DNA of 64,000 nucleotides from Echinococcus granulosus. Lineage: Eukaryota; Platyhelminthes; Cestoda; Cyclophyllidea; Taeniidae. A model generated the notes under the pieces. It saw nothing but the letters and a program-made list of their open reading frames with translations, ran no database searches and was not told the origin of the DNA. The stretch covers positions 520,993 to 584,992 of the forward strand of contig NW_020170403.1 in NCBI RefSeq assembly GCF_000524195.1, read 5' to 3'. Below, piece by piece: positions 24,246 through 35,238 of this stretch. The translations under genes were made by a program, and so were the position numbers. The stretch's first letter is position 1, and each line of letters begins with the position of its first letter.

Positions 24246-24967
24246 TTGGTGGCATTGAGTAGCAAACTCGATGTTGAAGGCCATCTATTCTGATCTTTAT
24301 GGCTAGACGATAAACCTTAGCTAAGAGGAAGAAGTACATGTGCCACAGACAGGGCAATCAGTGGGGACTCATAACAGAAACGCTGAAAATGACTCCTGTC
24401 TTTTGCAACTACCCCAACCCTGTGTTATGCATTAATGCTATTAACAACAAAACCGGCAAGGGTCGTGATTCATCCTAAAGTTCCGTTACGGAGGTGTTTA
24501 CAGTGGCTTTACAAAGATATTGACAATGTTGACCCTTGATACTTCCTTTATTTCTCTACTTACTGAACAGAATCCAAATATGTATAACTGTGGAGCCCTA
24601 AAATACGAACAATTTAGAAACGAAGAACAGGCCTAGAATTCTACCTCCATAGGACTACCATAAATTCGTCCTTACTTACAAAAATCTGCTTCAGACTGGT
24701 ATTTTTACGTCTATATGAGAACATAAATGATGACTGGCACAATTTTTGTCCTTGAATCCATTTTTCATACAGGACAAGACTAACATCCATTTGGATTGAC
24801 AAAAGGAATCAGTGGCGTTGAGGTCGTTCATACCCTTAGTTGCTTAGAAATTCGATGACTGGCGTGGTTGGCGTGTGGGTTTTATAATACAATGGTGGCT
24901 TATCCCTTGGTTTTGGTGAGGCGCCACTTTTGTACTTGGAATTAGCCTTCTTGTGCATCGTTGAGTG

Positions 24968-25080
24968 GGCTGGCCTTCAGGCCATGCCAACAGCCTAAAC
25001 ACCTTCTCTGTGCTGAATATATATTCTGCCAGAGTATTGTGTCTTCTTTTGTCCTCAGGAAAGCCTCGAGACGCTACAAT
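24968..25080 (+). repeat. Dispersed repeat family A, copy 2
   Basis: Block 1 is ggctggccttcaggccatgc and block 2 is ttttgtcctcaggaaagcct, about 82 bp apart. Downstream sequence to about 25200 may also belong to the element. Confidence 0.55.
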
Positions 25081-25452
25081 TTTTTACTTACGGCACCGGT
25101 TTATGCGATAGTTAACGGTTGGGTTGACCGAGGAGAATTTGGAGAAGAACTTTTAAAGAAAAAGAGAAATTATGAAAGCTCTGAATGTTTGTGTAACTCT
25201 TGCTTTTGGTAAAAGGCTAGTTATTATTTTTTTTTTTATTATTAATACGTAACTGTTGTAGATATTCAAAATCCTTGCAATGAATTATTTTGCAATAGGG
25301 TTTTCTAAAATAAACATTTGCTAAAGGTTAAATAGCCATATTTAGGATACACTTCCACGAATTTGCTTATCGACTTGTTGTTTTAATTCTCACGTGGAGT
25401 GGCTGCTTTGACCGCTGGTAGTTTGCTGTTCATCGGCCGTGCTGTCTTCTCA

Positions 25453-25895
25453 ATGGCTTCTCACCTCAACTGGATGCTCATCAAGAACACGCATTGCTTT
25501 CTCATGAAACGCAATGGCGAACAATTCAGTCGTGACCCACTGAACATGAAGGGGAAAAATTGCTTTAAGTACAGTGGTATGGTTCATAAAAAGGCGATTG
25601 GCATCAAGCAAGAAAAGGGCGGGAAGGGTGTTTATTTTATCACCAAAAAGGCTGGTTTCGACCACAGACCCAGAAAGGCTCTTGCGCGGATAAAGTTTGT
25701 GCGTGGCAATAGGCGGACTCTCCAAAAAATCCGCAACTTTGTTTGCCTCATGAAATACCGCCGAGAATTGAAAATGGTAGGATTTTACGCTTGGTTTTAC
25801 CTACGCTTTAGCTTGCCTTACGAAGGGCTAGTGCCATCCTGCAGGCCAACAAACGAAAACAGGCTACATCAACTAAGGAGGTCAAGAAGAACTAG
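25453..25895 (+). CDS. RPL28: 60S ribosomal protein eL28
   Basis: eL28 is a eukaryote-specific protein of the large ribosomal subunit. Exons are 25453-25776 and 25812-25895, split by a 35-bp intron in phase 0, giving 135 residues against 137 in human. MASHLNWMLIKNTHCFLMKR matches the conserved N-terminus (human MSAHLQWM, then SFLIKRN). NCFKYSGMVHKKAIGI, NRRTLQKIRNF and KYRRELKM follow in family order. The second exon reads LALRRASAILQANKRKQ and ends in a basic tail, as in the family. If the intron is not removed, the frame runs on into unrelated sequence, which supports the splice. AATAAA sits 9 bp after the stop. The gene converges on the BTB gene, 333 bp from its stop. Confidence 0.96.
25777..25811 (+). 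other. 35-bp intron in RPL28
   Basis: It runs gtagga to gctttag between ...RRELKM and LALRRASAIL. The join reproduces the conserved eL28 sequence, so the boundaries are firm. Confidence 0.92.
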
Positions 25896-25904
25896 TGTAC
25901 ATCG

Positions 25905-25910
25905 AATAAA
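25905..25910 (+). terminator. Poly(A) signal AATAAA, RPL28
   Basis: A canonical signal starts 9 bp after the TAG stop, implying a very short 3' UTR. Confidence 0.7.
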
Positions 25911-26140
25911 TGATGCGGACAACTACTGTGTTGCCTTGCAATTCCGCCCGAGCGTAGTGCTCATTTGCACCTTGGCATGTCGGTTTTGGGGTTCATATCT
26001 GTCACTCTCCAAACCCGATCAGCCCTTCTACCTCGTCAACGTAATGCTGTTCAAGTGTAGATAGAGCACTCATGTCGTGAGTCTCGTGTACTGTACCATG
26101 GGTGCATTCTAGCTAGGTTCGAGACCGCGAGATAAATTAT

Positions 26141-26146
26141 TTTATT
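26141..26146 (-). terminator. Poly(A) signal AATAAA, BTB-BACK gene
   Basis: Reading the minus strand, AATAAA follows 82 bp after the TGA stop of the BTB-BACK gene. Confidence 0.6.
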
Positions 26147-26228
26147 TTGTGTAGGGGCTGCGTGATATCTGTATGAAGTAGATAGAGTTAAAGGTACAGA
26201 ACGGGATCGTGAGTGGTCTGTTGTAGTA

Positions 26229-27959
26229 TCAGAGCAGAATTTGTTTGCCCTGGAGCATTTGATGGACGGCTGACCCCCATTCCGGATTCAGGGTTTCAAC
26301 GAGTGATCTGTCGACGCTGGCAAAGTGAAATACAACCTGATTCCACAAGATTTGCCCATGTGATGAAATCTCCTTGTACGAAATCCCGTGCAACGACACG
26401 ATCACATCGTCGGATTTGTTCTCGGTCCGACGGCTATCAGTCCATTCGTGCATAACCCCGCTCGAAAAGCTGCTGACGTCGAAGACTGTTCTATTTCCAC
26501 CGTCGGAGCTGCCCAATTGGTCGAGGCGCACACCTCTACGTGTCGTGAAGGTTATGTGATCAATGAGCCACCCGTGGTTGATCTCAAAACCGGTTATAAC
26601 GTCGTCTTCGGGGACGAAGACCTTCTGTCTACACAGGGGAGCGGTTTAATGCGACGTGGTTGCTTACACTGTGTAGTACTCTTCGTTGTGGCGTCCCCAT
26701 TCCACGGTCTCTTCTACTCCTGTCTGTAAATTCCGGTAGGTGACATCAAGCCCTTCAGGAAAGCGGGATAAGTGACTTGAGCTAAGTACCTGCTAGTACG
26801 CGTCGCCCGTCCCAGTCTTTTGTGATGTGGCCAGTGAGTGCCCCGATCTTCCATTCATTTGGTGGGTAGTTGTCGTGCGTCTGATACTCCCCTTCAAATT
26901 CGGAGTAGCTTATTAACAGGATGTAGTAATTAGGTATTGGCTTACTTGTAGTTGGCGGCATACATGCTATGGTAGCCAAAGGAGGGGGATATCGAGTTTG
27001 AAACATGAAGAGGAGCTAAGAACATAACCTATAGAGGAAGCGGACTCCGTACCAAACATTGAGTCGGTTGTAGCGACCTTGACTTCGATAAGGTCTACGG
27101 TGTGAGCCGCGCATAGACGCTCAACGAACTAGTTGGAGGGTTGGAACAAGTAATACTGACAATACCTGGGTCACTTCACTCATATATTTTTCACCAAAGT
27201 AGACGAATCCGTCAGGGTGTCGCATCCAGAGCTGGCCTCTCTTAAGAAGTTCCATGACCCATTCAAAGGGCACTTTTGAAAGACATAACTCGGCTAGGAA
27301 AGCAAAACTGTTAGGGAAAGACTGAAACCTAGCCCCAGGCAACACAGAGAGTAAAAATTTGGAGACTGACAAAGGATTTACTAGTTGTCGTTCCGAATAC
27401 AAGGCCTAAACGAGATAAACTTACTATCAAAAATGAGGGGATACATTCTGAAGAAGTCCAGCATAGCTCGGCGAACTGATTTCATATTGGAATTATCAAT
27501 GGAAAGAGCAAAGTAATCTCTTAAGCTATTTTGCGTTTCATTATCAACTTTCGAACGAAATAGTAACTCAGTTAAGAGGTTGTTTAATGCACGTAAGCAA
27601 GCATCGATTCCAAGTGGCATATCAAATAAATCACATAGGCGGAAATATTCGTCTAGTGAACGGTCTTCTTCAAAGCTTCCTGTATATGCCAGGTGCAGCA
27701 GGCTTCGGAGATCAGAGGGAGATGACGTAAGGGACGGTGGGATTCTAATTCGAACTCTCATTTGGCCTTTTGAATGAGCCAACATCAACTCCTTGAGACG
27801 GGTAGACAGAGCACAAATTGAGGAATGTGCATCTATGTATTCCTCTTCACCGCCCTCTGCACCAACAATCCATGTAACATTGGTCAACTTCCCCTCCTTA
27901 TAAAACTCAAATAGCCGACTCTGCATGCTAGAGAGGAAATCACACAGCTCTTTATCCAT
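26229..27959 (-). CDS. BTB-BACK domain protein with unassigned C-terminal half
   Basis: Six exons, in transcript order 27959-27425, 27380-27166, 27128-27078, 27015-26790, 26719-26668 and 26628-26229, join in frame to give 492 residues. The third donor (AAG before gtcgct) is the least sure. Residues about 12-130 are a BTB/POZ fold (GKLTNVTWIV, DAHSSICALSTRLKELM, LRSLLHLAYTGSF). About 135-250 is a BACK-like helical region (LRDYFALSIDNSNMKSVRRA, FAFLAELCLSKVPFEWVMEL). BTB proteins dimerise and often recruit substrates to cullin-3 ligases, which is only a possibility here. Residues about 268-492 are not kelch repeats. They contain NYYILLISYSEFEG, then ITGFEINHGWLIDHITF, RRGVRLDQLGSSDGG and DVIVSLHGISYKEI. 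These strand-rich Gly-turn motifs recall a jacalin-like beta-prism, but I treat that as a guess. It diverges from DNAJC17. Confidence 0.86.
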
Positions 27960-28464
27960 TTTCAGGGATCAGTATCTAGGATGTCACAACTACGACGAGG
28001 AATAAAGGTAGCTCAAATTGCCTCCAAACAGGCGCACTATTCGAGGTAGAAGGTAACAGCTGACAAGGTTTATTTTCCTCTACATCCAACTAAGCAAAAT
28101 CAAAAGACTAAATTCTAATTCTTATAAGTAGTACGTTTATAGGTAACTGCCAAAACCACTTGTCTATAAATAGCTTTGTTTTAAAATCGGATTTACTGTA
28201 TACTGTAACTTTTAAAATTATTTTTATAAATTAACATAACGTTTTTGGCGTGTTTGGAACAAGGGTGAGTTTGCCATTTAAAAATATACCTTGTGATATG
28301 ACAATCAACGAATTTGCATTGATTATGATGAATTATTAATAATTACTTTTTGCCCCTAGCCAAAAATACTACGGCAACCAATAAGGTTTGTGATTTTTTT
28401 AATTACTTAGTGGCTTTACCACCAAGCTTATTGATTGAATGTACGTGATTTGTCTGCTATTCCG
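27960..28464. promoter_or_regulatory. Divergent promoter interval, BTB-BACK gene / DNAJC17
   Basis: The two start codons lie 505 bp apart on opposite strands, so both promoters must fit here. No TATA box in a convincing position was seen. The DNAJC17 side is very AT-rich. Confidence 0.55.
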
Positions 28465-29798
28465 ATGGCCTTTGAGATAGAGATTGACCTTTACGAGTAT
28501 TTTGGGATCTCCTTTGAGAGTTCCGCGAAAGAGATTAAAAGAGCCTACAAGATTAAAGCAAAAGAATTACATCCTGACAAAAACAAGGGCGACCCACAAG
28601 CAAGTATGTCACTGAGTATTTGATCGCATATTCTCAGAGGAGAAGTTCCAGAAACTTAAGGATTATCACGACATTCTCTTGGACCCAGCTCGCAAGGTGA
28701 GGCATATGTTGATTTGATGTGTGTAGAGTCAGTATGATCTGAGAATCAAAGCCAAAATCGCCGCTGCGAAAAGACATGCACAACTCGATGATGAGCGTCG
28801 TCGCCTAAAAGAAGGTATTGTGAGCTTCTCTCGCTTTATTACCGTTTTTCTGTAGTTCTTGAGGCAAGGGAGAAGGAGGCTGCTGCTCGGCGTGAAGAGG
28901 CCAACAGAATGGCTGAAAAGAACAGGATTGCCGAACGAATCAGAAAGGATTGGGAGGCCTCACGGGAGGCCGCTGCTTGTGCCGCACGGCGTGGGCATTT
29001 GGACACCGTTAAAGCTGCTTCTAGAACATCAGATGGTCATGTTATCGTCAGTGTAAGGCGATTCGGCTTTGAATCCCATCTATGCGGCAGGAGCAGTTTC
29101 AAAATGCCTACCACATAAGGTCTATTTTTTTACAAACCTTATATTCTCATTCTACTTTTTCTCATTTTTAGGTGAAGTGGAAGAATAAACATGGGTCTCT
29201 TTTGTACAATAGGGAATTTTTGTACACATGTCTGCGTGAGGTAGCATTAATTCGTTTGTTTTGCTTTTACCCCCATGTTTCGACTTTTAGTTTGGAACTG
29301 TGCTAAATGTGATAGTTGGGAAGAAATGCAGCGCAGTGGTAGAATTTGCTTCCAGGTTGGAGGCCGTAAGTCTTCCAATTGGTTGGCAGTTTCGGGGTCT
29401 CATTTTCTTGGTGATATTAATCTTCTTTTTCAATTGATAGGAGAATGCCATAAAAGCAGCGTCTGTAGGATCGGTAGGACATATGGAAAATCCGCTGAAG
29501 GTTTCATGGCCTGTTAGTCCTGCTCCTCATGATGAGTCAGGAGCTGATCCTGCCCCTGCCTCGACAAAGCATCCAAGGCCTCCATCACCTACGACTTATC
29601 AGCCATCAGATAATGTAAGATGATCATCCTAGCTGTTTAATTTTACAGAATTCTGCCATGTCAGTCTGCTGACTGTACGTATTTCTTCTGCAACCCTTAT
29701 ATTTGGTGGTGGTCTGTAAGAATATTTTTTATCCTCCCCAGATGTCCTTTGAAACCTTCGAGTCTGACATCCTGGAAAAGATGGCACGCTTCGGTTGA
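28465..29798 (+). CDS. DNAJC17: DnaJ homologue subfamily C member 17 (J domain + RRM)
   Basis: DNAJC17 is a nuclear Hsp40 linked to splicing in animals. Exons are 28465-28603, 28638-28696, 28727-28814, 28856-29052, 29172-29240, 29291-29365, 29441-29614 and 29742-29798. All join in frame to give 285 residues, against 304 in human. The J domain is at about 8-70 (DLYEYFGI, KRAYKIKAKELHPDKN) with the HPD triad at 36-38, so it should stimulate Hsp70 ATPase. A charged Arg/Glu/Ala-rich coiled coil covers about 75-145 (LEAREKEAAARREE, RKDWEASRE). The C-terminal RRM covers about 160-250 (VKWKNKHGSL, FGTVLNVIVGKKCSAVVEF, NPLKVSWPV), as in the family. Some introns are tiny (34, 30 and 41 bp). The start was set at the first ATG, just before the J domain. 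Upstream frame is open but has no ATG. Confidence 0.94.
28697..28726 (+). other. 30-bp intron in DNAJC17
   Basis: It runs gtgagg to gtgtag. It is a multiple of three, but retained it would give a TGA in frame. Removing exactly 30 bp gives LLDPARKSQYDLR, which has the family spacing between the conserved Asp and Tyr-Asp. An acceptor 6 bp later is also in frame but would shorten that spacing by two residues. Confidence 0.85.
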
Positions 29799-31846
29799 TT
29801 GAACGTGTTTCATCAAAATTGTACATATGTATCGCTCAGAACATACCTATTGCTTAGATTGTTTTTTTGGTTACCTTCACTGGATACTTTTGCCATTAAC
29901 AGGTGGCCTGGCTTCGATTGTAAGCTTGTAAGCATTTTGGTAGCAGCTGAGCCACGCTTCAAGTGAGGATCTTCTACCAAAGGTTTGGCATCGTGTATAA
30001 TCTGTTAGATGAATAGGGTTTGTTGGGACAAGCAGTATCCGTGAGATGTGCTGCCATAGTTGCAACTGGTGGGAACTCGTCACATTCCGGGAGTTGGTGT
30101 GGGCGATAAGAATATCTGCAACTAAGGCGCATGGGGGAATGTAGATGAATCTGGTCACTCAGTATTTGTTTCTTGCATATCTAAGTGGGTCCGCTCTTTA
30201 GTCGCTTCCGCTTTTAGATCGATCCTGGTTGCGTGACCGGCCGGGTGCGCTCCTTTTATGCAGAGAGAATAAATTTTTCTTCAAATTAGCATGGCCTATT
30301 CTGGTTTTAGGGGAGACTTGGTGTGCTAAGCCGGTGGCAGCAACAAGCGGCCCCAATCCAAAAGTACAACAACCCGGTATTTGTTTGGTTACAGAAGGAG
30401 GGCCTGCCACAAGGTGGCTGAACCTGCGGAGTCCCACAATTTTAAAATTATCAGACTCGGGTCCATTCTTGACAACCGTCCTACTCTAATGCTAGACCTG
30501 ACCTGAATTGAATAACAATTCAGGCAACTGTCTAAATTATTTTTGCGAAGATTTACAAAAAACGCGGGAAATTTATGCCTTCACGTTTTCAATAGCTGAA
30601 CAGAACCCATAGAGATGGTGGTGTAGTATTGAAATGGGAACAAAGTGGCAACAGGAAATAGAAAGAGTTACTTGATTTTAGTGCCAAACGTTCACACGAG
30701 AGATGATCAGCATAGAAAACATACGCTTCGGGAAGCATTGGCGAAATTTGGGCAATATGAAGCCACTACACTTCACAAGGAGGTTTAAACTCTAAATGGG
30801 ACGCATTTGGCAAAATGCATTACCAGCACTACAGCCAGAAGTCTTCTGGCTCTCATGAGTTTCACTGGATATCGTCACTGGCTAGTAAATTTTTTCTAAA
30901 GCACCAACTATGCTGTAATGGCCGGTGTGGATGGTTGACTAAGGGATTAGCCACATGGGAAGCTCAAAAGACGATAACTAGGGAACACTGTCGCATTTTA
31001 TAGCCCACTACTTGGTTGTGGAGCTTTTTAATTACCGCGACTTCAACTACCATCCCAGCGATACCGCATTTCACGGTTGCCTATAGTCTTGAGGCTTGTC
31101 TCCAAGTTGCTGGTGCATTTACAGTGATGTTGGGATGCCATAACACCAAAAAGACCCAAAATGCTAAAAAAACGTTAAATTTTCTTGAAGCTTAAGGTGT
31201 ACTAACAGATTCATTCTTAATTTATATAACCGAGTCTTTTTGAAAGTGTTAGCAAGTGGTGTAGAAATGCTTCAGTTGCTTCATTGCTTCCTTTAGGTAT
31301 TGCAGTTTCTGACTTTAAAAGCAGACAAGCTTTTAATCAGCAGCATTTTTACAAATAGATTATGTGTGAAGACATTATAACGTTCAGCTACACCTTTAAG
31401 GTCAAACAGGCCTCGCGCCAGACTTGAGCTCCCGGCATTACGTCATTGAGTACTGAGTGGGCTGGTGCGCCTCTCCAGGGTCATTATCTCACCGCGTGGG
31501 CTTCTAGTAACTTTACATTAAACAATCTCCCGTTCGACATGCGTTTTTGTTCTGTAGATTCTGGAGCGTTCTATGCAAAATAGCACCTAACCTACACAAT
31601 TTTTAAATATACGTTACCTAGGTCTGAGTTGTGGTGCTCCACTTTTAAATTCTGCAAATTGAATTGTGTTCATATGTATGGGTTCTTGACTTGATCTAGG
31701 CTTTTTAACAACCCTTCATACTTTTTGTACTTTGGGCAAAATAAAGTAGTTTTTGCAGAATATGATAGAATTTAGTCTTTGTTGCACGCAATGCTTTTGT
31801 ACACCTACAAAACATTTTCTTTTGTTGTGGACTCTTTTGCAGAAAG
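29799..31846. other. Spacer between DNAJC17 and MFSD10
   Basis: About 2 kb with no supported exon on either strand. It should hold the DNAJC17 3' UTR and the MFSD10 promoter. The parts at 30.2-30.5 kb and 31.4-31.5 kb are more GC-rich than the rest and may be old repeat sequence, but no second copy was found in the window. Confidence 0.45.
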
Positions 31847-34800
31847 ATGAGGAAAGGATTGTTGTTCATAATGTTTTGCTACCTCCTAATTGACCTGATG
31901 GCTTCGACCCTTATGTTGCCATGGCTTCCCACTATTATCAAGGAAATGTGTGAGAAGGATGTAAGTAGTTAATTTGCAGTTCCATTCATTGTTTAACTAA
32001 TTTAAATTTTTAAAATAGGTGGGTCTATTTTCTGCTCTAGATGACTTTGGTTGCTATTAGGCGGTTTGTTCATGGCAAAATTTTAGGCGTACCTGAAGGA
32101 GCAGAGCTCTCTTCTCGCGATGCATCATTTGTTGGCAGTAAGTTTTTGCAAAAGAAGGTGGCATAAGCTACATTACTGCTCACAAAAAGAGAGGTTCGTT
32201 TTTCTTTCTCTCGTTGCAGGCATTTCCAGTTCACTCATGTCTCTAGCTCAGTACGTCTCCTCTTCCACATCTGGCGCCATGTCTGATTCCCTCGGTCGTA
32301 AACCTGTTCTTCTCACTCTCCATGTAAGTTTTTATCTTCTCTACTTTTACTGCTTAATTGCAACGTATTCTACTTACCTATTTTATGCAGACGCTGGGTG
32401 TCATCTCCTATCTACTCTGGTCAGCCTCTGGTGCCTCTTTCATTTGGTTTGTACTGGCGCGCATTCTGAGTGGCGTATCACGTGCCAACGTCGGCGTACT
32501 CTCGGCCATGGTTTCGGACGTCTCTGACCGTGAGACACGAACCCGTGGCATGGCCACTGTCGGTGTCGCATACTCCATCGCCTTCCTGGTCGGTCCTCCG
32601 GCCAGTGCTTGGCTTCTCGGCCGCCTCTTTTTCAATTCTGAGGCTGGCGTCAGCGTTCTTGAACCCCATATTGGTCTAGCCGCCGCCTCTCTTGCCGTTC
32701 TTGACTACATTTGCCTCTTTTCCTTCCCGGAGACTGCATCTCTACCGGATGGGAAGGATGATGATGCCAAAGTCAAAAAGGAGGTGAGTTCAAGCCCGTT
32801 CATCAAATCCACTTTGGGAGTTATAGGATGATGAAATTTCTAAACTGACAAACTGTCATTCTTAAGTGGAAAGTAGGAGCTTAAGTCCTTCGTCTTTGAG
32901 CTAGGTCTAATGTGAACCGTGAGTTACCTTTTCTGATCGTTAGCACATCTTTAGAAAGATTATTTATAATTCCAAACAACAGTTTTCACTCTCCCGTATC
33001 GTGGTTTTAACTTACGCAGTTTATAAACCCCCAAATGTGTGACTATAATGCTGTGTCATGAAGGGACTGTTGGTCATTAGTCATCTTATCCGTTTATCTG
33101 AGGGAATATTTTTAAGTATTTTGAAAACTTATTGTAAACCCCTCAGGGTGCTTCAAGTGGATCATTCTGGCAGTCGCTGAAACTGCTCAATCCTTTGGAG
33201 CTCTTCCGTTTCCGCAACATTGAAGATAAAATTGGTACGTGCAAATGTTTTACAACTATTTTTTACCACTGTCGTGTCAGGTTTAGTCATAATTCTTCAA
33301 AACACCCAACTTTTCCATTGGTCTATGTGACCATAGTTCGGTCACCAAACACCGATTAACGCCGTTATCGTTTCGGACTTGTGTAGCGACAGTTAAAATT
33401 TACGTTGCCTATTCGGTTATCATTTGACGCGTTCACTAGCGGAGCCTGAGTGGAACATTTTTCACCACAGCCTACAAAAGATGGTCTCTACTAAAAACTA
33501 TATCCTCAAAAATCGAAAAAATACCTAGTCTTAAAACACGGGTGTCTTGAATCCATTTCGTTGGCTCAAGCTTAATCAATCCGTTCACGACACAACTTGG
33601 TGCGGTCAGTTGTTATTAAGTGATTAAGCATACTTCACCTTGTGTGTGACATAGACACAGAACGTGTTAGTCTGGGCAGAATTTAACGCCTTCTTCGTTT
33701 TGCTGCCTGTACTATGTCGAGATACTTCAGGTGCTTCATTTAGTAATCACGCTGAGATGACTGATGGTCGACGACTCAAAAGAGGCCTTGTATTTTTTTA
33801 CACGGTGATTATTCGCTTCTCACGATTCATGATTAAACCCTGACGATAACTGCGGTGTGTTTTGTTCACTTCTTCAGTGCAAGCGAAACTGCAGCAAATG
33901 GCACGAGTGTTCTTTCTTAACATGCTTCTCTTCTCCGGCCTTGAGTGCTCTCTCCTGTTCCTTGCTCAACTTCGATTCGGTTATACCGGGTGAGTTGTCA
34001 TTCGATGTCATCCAATTTTGGCCAACTGGCACCACTTGCAGTCAAATCCGTTGACCTGAAAATTGAGCGTCCACGTCAGTTGATCGAGGCGAATTTTGAC
34101 TGGTTCATTCGCTTGTATAGTCTTGTTTACTGCCTGTTGACTGTAGACTGACCATCTCTATCAGTATTTCTGGGTTGTGACTTGTTCTTCAATCCAGAGA
34201 AAAAGGCATTCATTTGCAAATCACCGTGACATTATTTTACCAGGGCTATGCTACGTAAAGAAGTCAAACGTAAACACCGCAATGCTGGTTTTGCGAGGTG
34301 GTGGTGCCAAATGTAAAATCACATCCGAATAATGTGGTGAGAATCAGGAGTGTCATCGACTAGGTTTTCACCAAGAAAATTAACCTACAAAATTTTAAAA
34401 CTCCTAATCAATGGTGGTTTTTAAATCTTACTTTATATTTCAGTCAAGACCAGGGGCGAATCTTCATAACCACTGGTGTAACTATGATTATCATCCAAAG
34501 TGAGTGGTCAGCGTGCTGCACGAATACATCAGCACAATTTACACTTATTTACCTACAAATCTATCTTCATTGATGCTAGGTGGTTTCGTGAAACGCTTCA
34601 AGGGTGGTCGCGAGGCTAAAACGGCTTGCTGGGTGAGTTGGCGTTGTGGTAGAAATGTTCCACTTATAACATCCAAGTAGCCATAATTTCGGATAATGCG
34701 GTGTTTCCTTCCTTCAGGCGATGGGTATTCAAGCACTGGCCTATCTTGTTCTCGGTTTCTCAAACAGCGAATTACTCTTCTACTTGGGACTGGTCTTCTT

Positions 34801-35149
34801 CAGCTTTGCCTCTGGCTCCTTCGTGCCCGCTTTTAACGGCCTCGCCTCACTCTCCATAGGACCCCAACAACAGGTGATTTTTGTGGCGTATCCACCGGAC
34901 CTCTTATCCACCATCTGTCATGATATCTTTCTTTTACAGGGTCAAACAATGGGTACCTTCCGTTCCCTGGGTGGTCTGGCGCGTTCTGTGGGGCCCGGTC
35001 TGATTGGTGGATTGATGTGGTTGGTCGGTCCTTCCATTGCCTTTACTCTCGGGGCTCTTGCCACCTTCCTTGTTAGTGTCCTCTTTCGGCGCATTCCCAA
35101 CCTCAACACCATCGCCACTCATACCTCTACCCGAGTCATGTCCTCCTAG
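31847..35149 (+). CDS. MFSD10: Major facilitator superfamily transporter, MFSD10-like
   Basis: MFSD10 is a 12-helix membrane carrier (TETRAN in human, an organic-anion transporter); the substrate here is unknown. Ten exons (31847-31960, 32041-32137, 32220-32323, 32391-32783, 33147-33234, 33878-33989, 34444-34499, 34580-34632, 34718-34873, 34940-35149) join in frame to give 460 residues, against 455 in human. Helix 1 is GLLFIMFCYLLIDLMASTLM. The MFS signature loop after helix 2 is GAMSDSLGRKPVL. Further family blocks are LARILSGVSRANVGVLSAMV, GVAYSIAFLVGP, FLNMLLFSGLECSLLFLAQL, GRIFITTGVTMIIIQ and MGTFRSLGGLARSVGPGL. The first exon follows an AG acceptor (tcttttgcag) only four bases before the ATG, so the leader is spliced there, either to a 5' UTR exon or to a trans-spliced leader. 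The cytoplasmic tail is short. AATAAA is at 35233. Confidence 0.93.
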
Positions 35150-35232
35150 ATCTGTTTCTGTCTGTCCTTTCATTCTCCGTGATTATGAATGACAATGTGA
35201 GGGTATCTGTTCCATGTGCAACTTTGCTGTTC

Positions 35233-35238
35233 AATAAA
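35233..35238 (+). terminator. Poly(A) signal AATAAA, MFSD10
   Basis: A canonical signal lies 83 bp after the TAG stop, followed by T-rich and GT-rich sequence. Confidence 0.75.

Larger units (their letters stand above)
23438..25452. other. Spacer between divergent LUC7L3 and RPL28, with repeats
   Basis: The two genes start back to back about 2 kb apart, so both promoters must lie here. Two copies of dispersed repeat family A (24135-24245 and 24968-25080) occupy the middle. No exon is supported. The last 60 bp before RPL28 are pyrimidine-rich in part, as expected for a ribosomal-protein leader, but I cannot place a start site. Confidence 0.5.

Noticed and set aside
27403..27424. A 19-bp intron (gtaagt...tttag) in the BTB-BACK gene
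   Set aside because: Its removal puts the following exon out of frame. Using the acceptor 25 bp further on gives a 44-bp intron that keeps the frame and joins YPLIFD to NPLSVSK.
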